Shown here one piece after another: positions 49,961-60,926 of a stretch of 64,000 bases of DNA. The position numbers were made by a program, and so were the translations under genes. Positions within the stretch are counted from its first letter, which is position 1. Every line of letters begins with the position of its first letter. The notes under the pieces were generated by a model. It searched no databases. It had not been told where the DNA came from and saw nothing but the letters and a program-made list of their open reading frames with translations. This DNA is from Scenedesmus sp. ARA3 (taxonomy: Eukaryota > Chlorophyta > Chlorophyceae > Sphaeropleales > Scenedesmaceae). The DNA is taken from contig RWJK01001656.1 of the NCBI GenBank assembly GCA_004335835.1, positions 133,113 to 197,112 on the forward strand, given 5' to 3'.

Positions 49961-51567
49961 CAAGGTGTTGGTTGTGTGTAGGATACGGCAGCAGCGCTGT
50001 CTCGCGTGCTGTTGAGCGCATGGCGTGGTGAATGTAGGTGCCAGTGTTTGGCGCAGCAGCTGCAATGGCAGTGTTATGTTGCGACAAGGGGCATCTTATT
50101 GCTATGGTGCATGCCGTGCCTCAATAGCATTGTCAGCTAGGCCGCTGGGACGGGTGCGCACGTGTGTGTATATGTGCTAGAAAGAGGGATTCTGCTGCGT
50201 CCGTGTACATGTATTGCCTGTAAAGCGGTTATTGCTGCCAGCTCAAAACAGCTGGCTGGAATGATCAGATTGCCAGGGTTTGCATTTGCTGTATGTATTG
50301 GAGGCTGTTGCTGGCCGCGTGTTTGCGCTCATTTGCTTGCGTGTTGTGCCGGCTGATGTAATCTGCCTGCAACAGCAAAGCCCAATGGAGAGCAGCACAG
50401 CTGTGCATGCTTGTTTCTTTCTGCTGTTACTAGCCAGGGTTGTCAGTGTATGGCTGGATTGCTTGCAGGGGGCTCTTGAGCTACCGTTTGTTTTTGTGTG
50501 GCATTTTTGCTGTGCACCTGCAGCATTGAGGCAGTAGGTAGCCAAATGGCAGTCAGAGCTTTGCACGGAGGGAAGAGCGCACTAGGATGCTTGGCATGCG
50601 TTGTTGTCGCCTGTGTTCAAGCCAGTTCACCCATAGCAGGGCATTTTGTGCTTCAGCCCTGCAGGGTTTTGGTTGTCACTGCGGTTGTGCAGTGCACACG
50701 CATACCTTAAGGGTTCAACGCTAAGTTGGCGGTGGGTGCGTGGTTGAAAAACAGCATTTTTGTGGGGTGCTGTAGTGTTGCAGCGGCAGTGGTTGACATT
50801 GATTGGCAGTCAACGGTGAGGTTTATGCAGTCAGACTTTGTCAGAGGCCCAAACAGTTGTTCCGGTCATAAACATAACAAGTAGTCGACTGTCTGCCAAC
50901 CAAGCAGGGGAATACTGCTAGTGTATTGCGCGGCAACTGACAAGGGGAGTTTGCTGTGTTTGGGCCTGATGTCAGCTGTCAAGTTCAAGGATGTTTGAGT
51001 ATACCATGAGCATGCCTTGTATTCTAGCACCTGGTGCGTCGCTGTCTGGCGCGACTGTGAGGGTACCCATGTAACTGCAAGTCATTCACTGATGCCTTCA
51101 ATGTCCTTCATACTGCTGTACTTGCAACTGATCACGGCCAAGGGCGCATCACAAGGGCGCATCACAAGTTGTACTGCTGTTGAATAACATATAGAGCCTC
51201 TAAGGAAACCTGAGGTTTCCTTTCAAGCATGAAGTAACGTCATGCCTTTGCTTGATGAGCAAACTGATGTGGTGCAACTATTGCAGCAGCAGCCTGTTGC
51301 TGCAATTTGCGCACGCAGGTCTGCAATTGTGCCAAGAATCATTCCTTTGGCATGATGCCAGGCCTGTGTCAGCCTGCCTGCTGGCCCACGCGCATCGAGA
51401 ACAATCCAGCTGTGCTCAACAGGCCTGCCACTTAGGAGTGCAGCAGAGCACACACCCAGAAGTTGATGCAGAGCTCAATGCAACCATTGCCCAGCGATAA
51501 GTGCCACATGCTCAGCGCAGAAGGTGGGAGCCAAGAACTTGAATGAAGTATCGACCATACTGGCCCA
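49961..51567. other. Convergent tail region of the VTT and mTERF genes
   Basis: From 49,961 to about 51,100 the plus strand is G/T-rich, as expected for 3' UTR of the VTT gene. TGTAA occurs at 50,219, near 50,357 and at about 51,070, so the UTR is between 0.26 and 1.1 kb. A 13-base unit is duplicated at 51,141-51,166. From about 51,200 rightward the sequence is unskewed and could hold 3' UTR or a last exon of the mTERF gene (minus-strand frame 51,223-51,453). Confidence 0.4.
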
Positions 51568-53341
51568 CTATGCCTGCCGGGCATGCAAGCTGATGCACTT
51601 CCAATGTGCCGCACGGCACGCACGCATTGCACTCTCTGTGGCCATACCAAGTACAAAGCAATGCATCAGCAGCATGCAGGGATGCCATCCATACAGTGCA
51701 TTGAGACAGCATATTGGAAGGGTACAAACGGCTTTATCACCCAGAATATCTAGAAAGCCTAAGGAGGTGGACAGCAACCTACGGAGCAAACCAATCATCT
51801 CTGGTGCTGTGCATTCCAGCATGGCACCGTGGTTAGCCGTACCTCTTGCAAGCTGTGATGTGCTGCAAGGCTGCATCAACCCCAGCAAGGATTGCTGGGG
51901 GTAACCCCCAAACATCATTGGTATATGGGACGTTGAACCGTAAGCCATGCGCGGTCACCCTGACCGTGCTGTCTGCCTATTCTTACATCCATTGCGCTTT
52001 GGAAATACTGTTGGTACAAAGCAGTGCCACTGGCATGCGGCTGCGCAGCCAGAGCACAAGCACAAGAACAAACATCCAAACACTCTGATGCCATGTCTGC
52101 ATCAGTCAGATGCGGGCTGGTCACTAGTACATCTCACATTGTCTGCTGAGCGTGCTGCACGCTCAGGTGCGTGACCTGGCAGCACCGCCTCTGCTGCTGT
52201 TGAAGCCATGTCTGCAGCTGCACCCTCTCACATGCCAGCTCTCTCGTCCACGCCCACGCCAAATTTTGACCACAGCCGTATGAGCATGTTGATGTCCTGC
52301 TCCTGCATGGCCAGCACCTGCGGGCAGTACGCCACCACCCTGTGCCGCACCTCGTCATTGTCAAACCCCAGCTGCTTCAACCGCAGTATGGCTGCCCCTG
52401 CCCTGGCCACATCTGAATCAATGAGGATGCGTGGCTGCTGGCTGACCACGTTTTTGATCTGGCTGGGGCTGAAGCCAAAGCTGTTGAAGAAGTCCAGCCA
52501 GGAGGCCAGCGGGCACTGCAGCAGCTGCGGGTGGCCTTGCAGGAGATGCAGCAGCTCCTGGCTGCTGAACAGCAGCAGCATGCCATCCAAGCCTGAGCAG
52601 GAAGCAGCAATCGTGCAACTGGAGTGAGTTGCAGCCAGGGAGATGGTTGTGTCGTGTGCCTACACTTGATGCAAGGAGGTCCAAGCCAAGGTAATTTACC
52701 AGACCTTCAGCCCGAATGACACCGAAAAACCTGAGAGCTGATTGAGTGTGCATGGGACTAGTGTATAGTCAACATGTGACACATAGCGCAGCCAGGCAGG
52801 ACCACTACACCACCAGAGAGATGCCTCAATGCATCCTGCACGGGGTGCCAGAGCACAGAACTGCGCATGATGGCAAGCAGCTGCAGCTTCGCACCTGTTT
52901 CTAGCTCCACCAGCTGTGCCGGCCTCATCATTGCCTGCTGTGCGTCGCAGATTGGCTGCATGGCAGCAGGCAGCATGTAGCAGCTGCAGTGTTAGACGGC
53001 GCGCATGCGGGTGGTTTGCACTCACAAGATGCAAACTCAGCAGCGATGGTGCTTCAAATGCTGCAAAGCTTATTCAAGAGAGCTTTTATGCACCACACAG
53101 ACTTGCTGATGCATCACAAAACACAAATGATACACTTGTTTGACACTGCTGCAAGCACTGGTACGCCAGGCTTGCCCTGCTGCTGCTGGCCCACCTGCAG
53201 GGCATGCTGCTTGCTGCCTGCTGGCAAGTCAAGCTTATCTACCAACAAGTCTTCGAGTTCTATTGACCAGCCTGGCTTTTCGGCTGCTTGCAGGAGAAAT
53301 AGCCTAAGGCTTCTGACCAGAGTTGGGTCAGCTACTGCTTT
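51568..53341 (-). CDS. mTERF-domain protein, 5' end unresolved
   Basis: Organelle gene-expression factor family built of about 30-residue helical repeats that bind nucleic acid. Exons that join in phase: 53341-53195, 52983-52895, 52730-52666, 52592-52232, 51862-51568. The clearest repeats are in the 52592-52232 exon: FNSFGFSPSQIKNVVSQQPR, then LRLKQLGFDNDEVRHRVVAY with CPQVLAM, and LIRLWSKFGVG. The upstream exon gives FFGVIRAEGLVNYLGLDLL and the downstream one IGLLRRLLSTSLGFLDILGD. The pattern Leu-Gly-Phe followed by Val and Pro at fixed spacing is characteristic. The five-exon model yields about 240 residues, short for the family. A start codon was not found; possible further exons lie at 53,597-53,614 and around 54,010-54,290. 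The last exon may also continue further left. Product identity is fairly secure, the gene model is not. Confidence 0.6.
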
Positions 53342-54516
53342 CTGCCTTGGTGTTGTGCTGGGTGACCTAGGCCGTGTGAGTCGCGGCGGCAACAAATGGC
53401 ACTCTTTTGGTGCGTGCGGTGTAGATGCAGCACAGCAATGTCGATCAGCGTGCACGTTGCCCTGTTGCAAGAAGGCGTACACACGCATATGTAAGGCGTT
53501 GGGTCAAAGCAGGCCAGGCCAGGTTTTATATATTTTATTATTATATATTTTTGAGTTGCGTCCCTCGAAATAAAGCATGAAGTACCACCGCACCCACCTT
53601 GCTGAGGATTCGCCACTGCAAGCACAGCCTGTTGATGACAACCGTGACAGTGACATTGTTTGAATTGGCACTGATGTCAACCAGATACACGCACCGTGAC
53701 GATGCCCTCCTTGAACGGAGCCACTCAAACTGTGCCGATCACTTGGTATCAGACAGACCGAGACAGTAACTCATGGATGCAGCACTGACAGCAACACTTG
53801 CAGGCGCTACAACTCCTGTAGGCACTCCTGTCACATTCTGCAGCGTTTTCTGATAGCAGCAAGGGCATGATCAGCTCAGCAATATTAAAACGCATACTAT
53901 ACATTGCCTGGCTGGCTCGGCCAGTTGCAGCTGCATTAGCTTATCGCTGTTTCTCGTCACAGCAACCCTCGGAGGCATGCATGCAACTGCTGAACAGCTG
54001 ACCTGCAACATGATCAAACCTTGGTGCACCAGCCACTCACGAACATCAGCTGGCGCTTCAAGCCTGCCACATGGTTGCCCGAATATACCCCCAATCAACC
54101 CCTCAACAGCCGCTATGTTAGCACAGTGTACACACAGACAAGCTGCAATCACACCAGCCAATGCAAAACTGCAAAATTGGCTGTGATGGGCAGCAGACAA
54201 AATGCCAGCTGTTCTTCCAATGCCAGCCGAGGGTCGCCCAGCCCCAGCAAATTGAACCACCAAGAAATGCCAAGCCGCCGCACCCACAGCTGCAACTGAC
54301 TCAACGATGCAGATGCAACATGAAGTCCCGCTGCAGCCTGTACACTGCAGCCTGTACATAAGAGCAACCACCCAACACCTTCAACATGCCCTAACACATG
54401 CACTAATCCACCAGGTTACCTTTCACCAAGCCAGCTGAGCACGCATATGCCAGAATGACCAACGCAGTGCTGTCCCGCATTGTGCATGGCCACTGCGCAT
54501 GCTGCGCAAGCCAGCC
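53342..54516 (-). other. Ambiguous region: mTERF 5' exons or long RING-gene 3' UTR
   Basis: Two readings compete. Minus-strand stretches around 54,289-54,190 (VRRLGISWWFNLLGLGDPRL) and 54,070-54,008 (APADVREWLVHQGLIML) look like mTERF-like helices with AG/GT borders. But much of 53,880-54,516 is A/C-rich on the plus strand, the composition seen in 3' UTRs of minus-strand genes here, so it may be untranslated RNA of the RING gene. An A/T-rich patch lies at 53,524-53,555. Confidence 0.35.
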
Positions 54517-55733
54517 TCAGTTGGGGTACAGGCGCTTGATCTGCTTCAGCGTCGTGGACTTGCGGCACTTGGGGCACTTCTTGGTGGCCCGCACAGCATC
54601 CATGATGCACTCGTAGCAGAACATGTGCCTGTGCACACCACAATCGCACAGCAGGCACAGCAGTGCAGAGCAGCGTCAGCAACACTGCGGGTACTCTCGC
54701 TGCAGCACATGCTGACATGACTTCTCAAAGCGCAAATTAAGGGGACATCTGGCTGCAGCACTTGCTTAGGGCATCAAGTAGAGCTTGCTTGCTGAAAGTA
54801 GAGCTCACTTGCTGTGTCTGAAACGCTGTCACTGCTGTTTTGACCAGCACATGCGTTGCCAGCACACACGCTTGCTGCTGCACTGCACTTTACTGCAGCT
54901 ACATGGCGCTCACCCGCATGGCGTTGTGGCCATACAGTCAGCCTTGATCCCATCAAGGCATATGAGACACTTGAAGGCAGGCTCTGGCGACCGCTCGCGC
55001 TGCGGCACCACAGGTTGCGGGTCCCATGTGGGCATGGCTGGCATCCCAGGAAGCTGCTGCTGCTGCTGCTGCGGCAGCGCCCGTGGCTGCTGCTGCTGCA
55101 GCACTTGCCGCGGCCGCTTCTTGGGCAGCGTCACGCCTGTGATGACTACCTCGTCATCGTCATCGTCAGAGTCGCTGTCAATGACGATGACGTCACTATC
55201 AGCAGCCGCTGCTGGCGCACGTGGCACACGCTGCCGCTGCTGCTGCTGCTGGGCCGGCGGCACTTGCAGTCTTTGCTCTGGCTGGCCTGCTTGCTGCTGC
55301 TGCTGGTCTTGCTGCTGCTGATCTTGCTGCTGATCTTGCTGCTGTGACTGTTGTGGCGGGCTAGACGAAGCTCCACCTTCTGTGTTACCTGGTTGCTGCC
55401 CTGGCCTGGCTATGCGAATAACCAGCCTATTGCCTACAGAAACAATAGCAGTGAAAATTACAAACATGAAGATTTGTGGTTAACAAAAGGAGCCACCAAC
55501 ATTGCCCACATCAGCAAACTCTGCTGCACAGCAAGGGTGCGCTGCTACTGACTGGCATTTGGCATCATGCTGCCTTGCTCTTGCTGCTGCATGAGCAGGC
55601 AAGTTCTGCTAACGATCTTGGTTGCATTTGCAGAATCACCTGCTGGTCTAGAAGTCTCAGGCTTCCTCCTGGTGTTACTGCGCGCTCCAGAACTGGGACT
55701 GTCCAACACCACTGCAGGGGCTGTATCAGCCAT
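54517..55733 (-). CDS. Small RING protein with SUMO-interaction motifs, probable STUbL (RNF4/SLX8-like)
   Basis: Probable E3 ligase that ubiquitylates SUMO-modified proteins. Three exons in phase, 55733-55640, 55433-54914, 54628-54517; 241 residues. The C-terminal C3HC4 RING has C187-x2-C190, C204-x-H206, C209-x2-C212 and C223-x2-C226 (CLICLDG, TTPCGHMFCYEC, CPKCRK), and the protein stops 14 residues later, as in RNF4 and SLX8. Upstream are two hydrophobic SIM cores, VIVID (113-117) followed by an acidic run and VVITG (127-131); VVLD at 8-11 could be a third. Gln-rich linkers separate the parts. A basic patch (PKKRPR, about 135-140) may be a nuclear signal. SIM plus acidic tail plus terminal RING is the STUbL layout. 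Ligase activity and SUMO binding are inferred, not shown. Confidence 0.82.
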
Positions 55734-57629
55734 GGCAAGCTACCACGCCTGGCGCCCTTCGCCCCTGAAATAAAGAGAAGCAACTCAAAGTGATTACAAC
55801 ACGGGTCGTGGCCATGCTGCCATCGTGCCGCGAGCCACTGCTGCTCACTCAGCTGCATGAGCGCCTGCACGCTACAGGGCCTGAGCTGCAGCTGCAGCCA
55901 TGCAGTTACAGCGACTGCATCAACAGGCGACGCATCACACGAGGCCACTGCCAACTCACAAGTCTGTTCTTGAGCTCACAATCAGGAAGCCCTGGATGAA
56001 GCTGCAGCTACTGAACCAGTATGAGTTCAAAATTCCAACAGGGGGAAGGCTAGTAAGCTGGCAGGCGGGACGAGGTGATTGCGTGTGTGCTGTGTAGCCA
56101 CTTCAACAGTTACAGGCTTCTCCGTAGCGCACTGTCATTCAATGTATGATGAAATGAGTCGGCTTCATGTTTGGTTGCTTGCTGGGGTCAGGCTGCCTGA
56201 GCCACAGGGCATAGGGCTTGTGCAAGTGCAGCGTCGTGTCAGTTCCCTATACGCCTGCAAACCAGCTTTTCGTTCTTGCTGCTAGGCTTTTATGAGATCG
56301 TGGATCAATAGGCTGGCTGCGTACGGCAAGGTACTAGCTGCGGCACTGCAGTTGTGCAGTGCCTCTGCCTGCCTGCACTGTTGTCTTGCGCCAACCGTTC
56401 AGGCTGAGCCTGTACCTTCGAAATTTGCGGCATCTCGCACAGCCAGTGGCCAGGCGGCATGGAGGCAGAGCAAAGAGTTGCAGGCACAGGTGCAAGTAGT
56501 GTAGGCATCCTTCTCAAGGAGTCTGCTGCAACAACTCTGGACTACAGACGACACATGCGATTTATAGACGGCACAGCACAGCATGATAACGAGTTGCAGG
56601 TGGCACACGTTGCAAATGCACATATTAAGCAAAGCATATGCCGATACAAAGAGAGATACATGTGCTAGTGGGACTTTTACTGTTGATTCAGTTACAACTT
56701 GATGATGGTCAACGCATGCTGCAATCGTGTGAACATCGTCAATAGATATGAGAAAGTCAACAAGCTCCCGCCCTGCTTATTGTCAGCTACTACTACCACG
56801 CTGCAGACCATGCATGGACTTCATCATACGATGAACAAGAAAGGCCATGCGGAACATGCCTCACACGTTGTTGAAGGTGATCCTGCAAACCCTTATGCAG
56901 CGTTTAGACAGGTGATCATGATGTGCAGTGCCTACATGCACACAGCACGTGGTGCATATGCTGACGTCTGTGTAGTATCCAACCAGCCAGCAAAGAGCTC
57001 AGCAAACACATGTTACAGCAGCAGCGGCATACGCCCACCCGCACTGCTGCACTGCCACAAATGGCACTGGGTGCAGTGCGGCAGCCAGCTGGCCGCACAC
57101 ACATAACAATCAAGGACAACATCCAACTGTAGTTGTGCACAACATGCAGCAACCTGGACGGCAACATCAAGACTGAACACGCACAACCCTGCATGCATAC
57201 AATGCCTTGAGAATGCTCCTATGCGCCCTTCCACTCAGTCCATACACAGCCCGCAGCCGCCTGCTGCCTGCCTGCCAAGTCCAGCATGCCAGCACGCCAT
57301 CCAGTCAGCCAATCAGTCAGAACCTGCAGTGCAGCCCGCCGCCCCAATGATACCCCCGCACTCCTGAACCAGCCATGCAGCGCCAACAGCCATGCAGCGC
57401 CTTCACAGGCACACACAGCCGCCATGCTGCCCGGTAGTCCAAGCGGCACGCCTGTCACACAGCAGCCGGAGCTCCTGCTGCATCTGCACCCGAAACAATG
57501 CGTCACAAGTGCCTCACAGCAGCACAACCGCCTCACAGCCTGCAGCTCACTGCGCACACAGCAGCACGACGCATCCCGTGCCAGCTGCTGCGCCCTGCTG
57601 CAGCCTGCCTCGCCTCGCCTGCTGCTGCT
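55734..57629. other. Intergenic: RING promoter and phosphorylase 3' UTR
   Basis: No domain-bearing frame found. 55,734-56,000 should be promoter and 5' UTR of the RING gene. About 56,040-56,680 is mildly G/T-rich on the plus strand and could be the end of an undetected plus-strand transcript. About 56,800-57,629 is A/C-rich on the plus strand, matching 3' UTR of the phosphorylase. A 14-base unit is repeated at 57,372-57,402. Confidence 0.4.
57013..57017 (-). promoter_or_regulatory. Candidate TGTAA poly(A) signal of the phosphorylase gene
   Basis: TTACA on the plus strand, TGTAA in gene sense, about 610 bases beyond the stop and inside the A/C-rich tract. Another TTACA near 56,692 is an alternative end. 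Confidence 0.4.
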
Positions 57630-60600
57630 CTACAGTGCCGGGGGCTTCAGGGGCTGCACGTGCCAGATGTCCTTGGCGTACTCCACGATGGTGCGGTCGC
57701 TGCTGAACTTGCCGCTGCCCGCGGTGTACATGATGGAGCGGCGCGTCCACTCGTCCACGTCCTTGTACACCTGGGTTGAAGAAACAGGGCAAGCGAAGAG
57801 GCAGGAGGGAGGCGGCAGAGCAGGACGGAGTCGGTGGTGGGGCTGGTGAGATGATGCTTGCAGCCCTGCGCCGCAGCTCAAAGTGTGTTGACGGCAGGCT
57901 GCAGATGATGCGCCCACAGCGCAAGATATTATTTGACCTGCTACAGGCGCCATCTCCTCGCGTCTGCTGGCATGCTGCGTCACAGCAGTACAGCACCTGG
58001 TCACCCCTCCTGCCACCCTACCCTAAATCGGAAGCACTACTCAACAGCGGGCATCAGACGGCCCTGATGAACGCAGCGCCACTCACCCTGTCCACCTCCT
58101 CCTGCGCGTCCAGGTAGCTGGCAAAGTCGTTGGCCACCAGGAACCAGTCGTTGCCGACCTTCATGTTGGAGATGGAGTCCACCAGCGGCTTGAAGTACTC
58201 CTTGTCGCCAAACATGCCGCCCTCAATGTCGGCCATGATCTCATCAAACCTGAGCAGCAGCAGCAGCAGCAGATAGGGACCAGCATGGTGAGTGGGGTGC
58301 AGCACGCATACAGAGTGCATGAATGCCGTGTGGAAGAGGCGGCAGCAGCCGCAATGGGGTGCGGCACAGTGGGTTGGGGCGCGGCACTGGGGGTTGCGTG
58401 TGTTGGTGAGCTGAACGTGCAAAGGATGCGAGCAGGTGTGAGGGCAGGGGAACAGCATGCATGGGTGACGGATGCAACAGCCACTGCAGCTGCAGTGGTC
58501 AGGCCGCTGCATGGGTTTAAAACTGCAGCGACTGCGGTCGCTGAAGCTGGTCCACGTAAAAGACAGCCACCAGAACCACTGGAAGCAGTCCCTGAAGTGA
58601 AACAGCTTCCGCAACACCAGTACGCAGCATACGACAGTGATGTGCGCGCGTTTGCAACAAACTAGCGCTCAATGCATGCACAACAGCACCAGATGGCAGC
58701 CACAACTGTAGCCGGGCGCCAGCAGCACATTTCTCCACACCCAAAGGCATTCAGGCAACAACTTGCACACATGCAGATGACATCCACAGCACACACTGTT
58801 TTAGTTGAGAGTTGACTGAACGCGTTCTTCTGCCCCTTACGTAGAAACAAGCCGTGTACCCACTCAGGCGGCAAGTAGCACCATCAGCAGTAGGGACAGG
58901 ACAAGAACTGTTTGCATACATACTACGCTACCATGTGCCGCACCTCTTGTCCGTCTTGAGGTTCTTGCGCTCCTTGCGCAGCTGCGGCACGTCGTCCGCG
59001 TCCACGCCGAACACAAACATATTCTCCTTGCCGGACTCCTCCGCAATCTCAATGTTGGCGCCGTCCATGGTGCCGATGATGAGGCAGCCGTTCATCTGGA
59101 ACTTCATGTTGCTGGTGCCGCTGGCCTCAGTGCCGGCCGTGCTGATGTGCTGAGACAGCTCAGAGGCTGCAAGCAGGAGTGGACAGAAGGGATGCGGCAG
59201 CAGCAGGACACATGTGAGTCGGGACCAATGGTGACACAAGTGACTGACGGTTTGCCGCTTGGCAACAGGCATCGTGCCTTCCAGCACTTCGAACACATGA
59301 GCTGGCAGACCAGCGTGTCGAAGCAAGCTGATCTGGGTGCCAAATACTTGCGCGCATACATATGCATGTCCGCGGATTCTGCACACCGCAACTTTGCTGC
59401 CTGGCAGCTCTGCTGCACTTGTTCGGCTCCCACTGGCACCTGGATGCTGACCTCGGAGAGCAAACACCACCCACCACACCACCCAGCGGTGAGACACAGC
59501 TCTTTAAAACAGCAGCCCAATGAAACTACGGCCCACCTGGGATGATGATCTCTGCCAGGGACACGTTGTAGTCTGGCAGGAAGTAGCAGCGCAGCAGGTC
59601 GCGCGTGTCTGGGTCCTTGTTGATGAGGTCGCCCACCTTGACCGCCAGGTGGATGATGCGCTTGGCCATGTCGTACGCTGCAGGCAGCAGCAGCAGCAGC
59701 AGCAGGGAAAAGAAGTTTAGTTTAGCTGGACCATGACTGCTGCAGGGCCAAAACCACAACAGCAGCAGTAGAGGCAGGCTCAACTGGTTGGTTATGGCTG
59801 CCGTTGAAATGAATGCAGCACAACAGAGGGAGTTGTTGAAGCGCACCAGGCAGCACCGCGTGCAAGCACACACCGCGCAACACAAAGCTTTTGCGACTGC
59901 GCGGCACATCGAGCTGGCAGGCAGCTAGATGCAGATGCACCGTGCAGCCATGTGCAAGCGAGGCTGGCCTGTCAGCGCCGCACCTGAGGCCGCCTTGCCG
60001 CCGAACATACACACGCGCGGCACGACCTTCTTGCGCTCCTCCGGGGTCATCTTCTTCAGCTGCTTGTAGCGCCAAATGATGCTCAGCACGTTCATGTACT
60101 GGCGCTTGTACTCGTGGATGCGCTTGATCTGAGGCACGCAGAAGACAAGGCAGACATCAACACAGGTGACGCAGCCATACAGCAGCGCCAGCACAATCCA
60201 CACAGCCTCGCAACAAAGCATCCACAAAGCACACTCGCAGCAGCGCGCACTTCAGCTGTTACTGCACAAAATCCGTCCAGCACGGCACCTGCCCGACACA
60301 GCGCGCATCATAGTGCGCAGCCAGCCACCATGCCGCCCTAAATGCCCAACTATACCTGCTGCATCCTGCTGCTGTGTCTGCTGTGCCGCACCTGGATGTC
60401 GAACAGCGCGTTGAGTGGCACGTCGTCGCCGAAGGTCTCCTTGATCACTGCTGCCAGCCTGGCCTTGTTGTCCTGCTTCACGGCGCGCCACTTCTTGTGG
60501 AAGGCCTTGTCGTCCGCGTACTTGGCCAGCTTGGACAGCTCGTAGGTGTCCGTGATCCAGCTGCGCAGGGCAGGCGCAAGCAGGCACGCAGCACAAATGC

Positions 60601-60891
60601 AGCAGTTTGTGTTTGATTCAGCAGGCTAGGAGTAAGCTTGCCGGGCGCTGGCATTTGCGACTGTTGCACGTTGACCATGACAGCCTGCCGACGCTGGGCA
60701 CATGAGCATTGCCTGCACAGCGAGGTCTGTCCATCAGCAAGGCACCGGATCTTCACGTGACGCCGCAGCTGGCACTACCATCCACCACATCGCGCCACAG
60801 CCCAGCCGCCACTCACTTGTCGCTGCCCAGGGTGTCCGTGATGAGCTTGCTGAGCCCCGGGTTGCAGAAAGCCAGCCAGCGGCGCGGCGTC

Positions 60892-60926
<35 letters not shown>

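Noticed and set aside
56292..56504. Small plus-strand frame between the RING gene and the phosphorylase
   Set aside because: 70 codons, no similarity recognised, no splice partners; not enough support for a gene.
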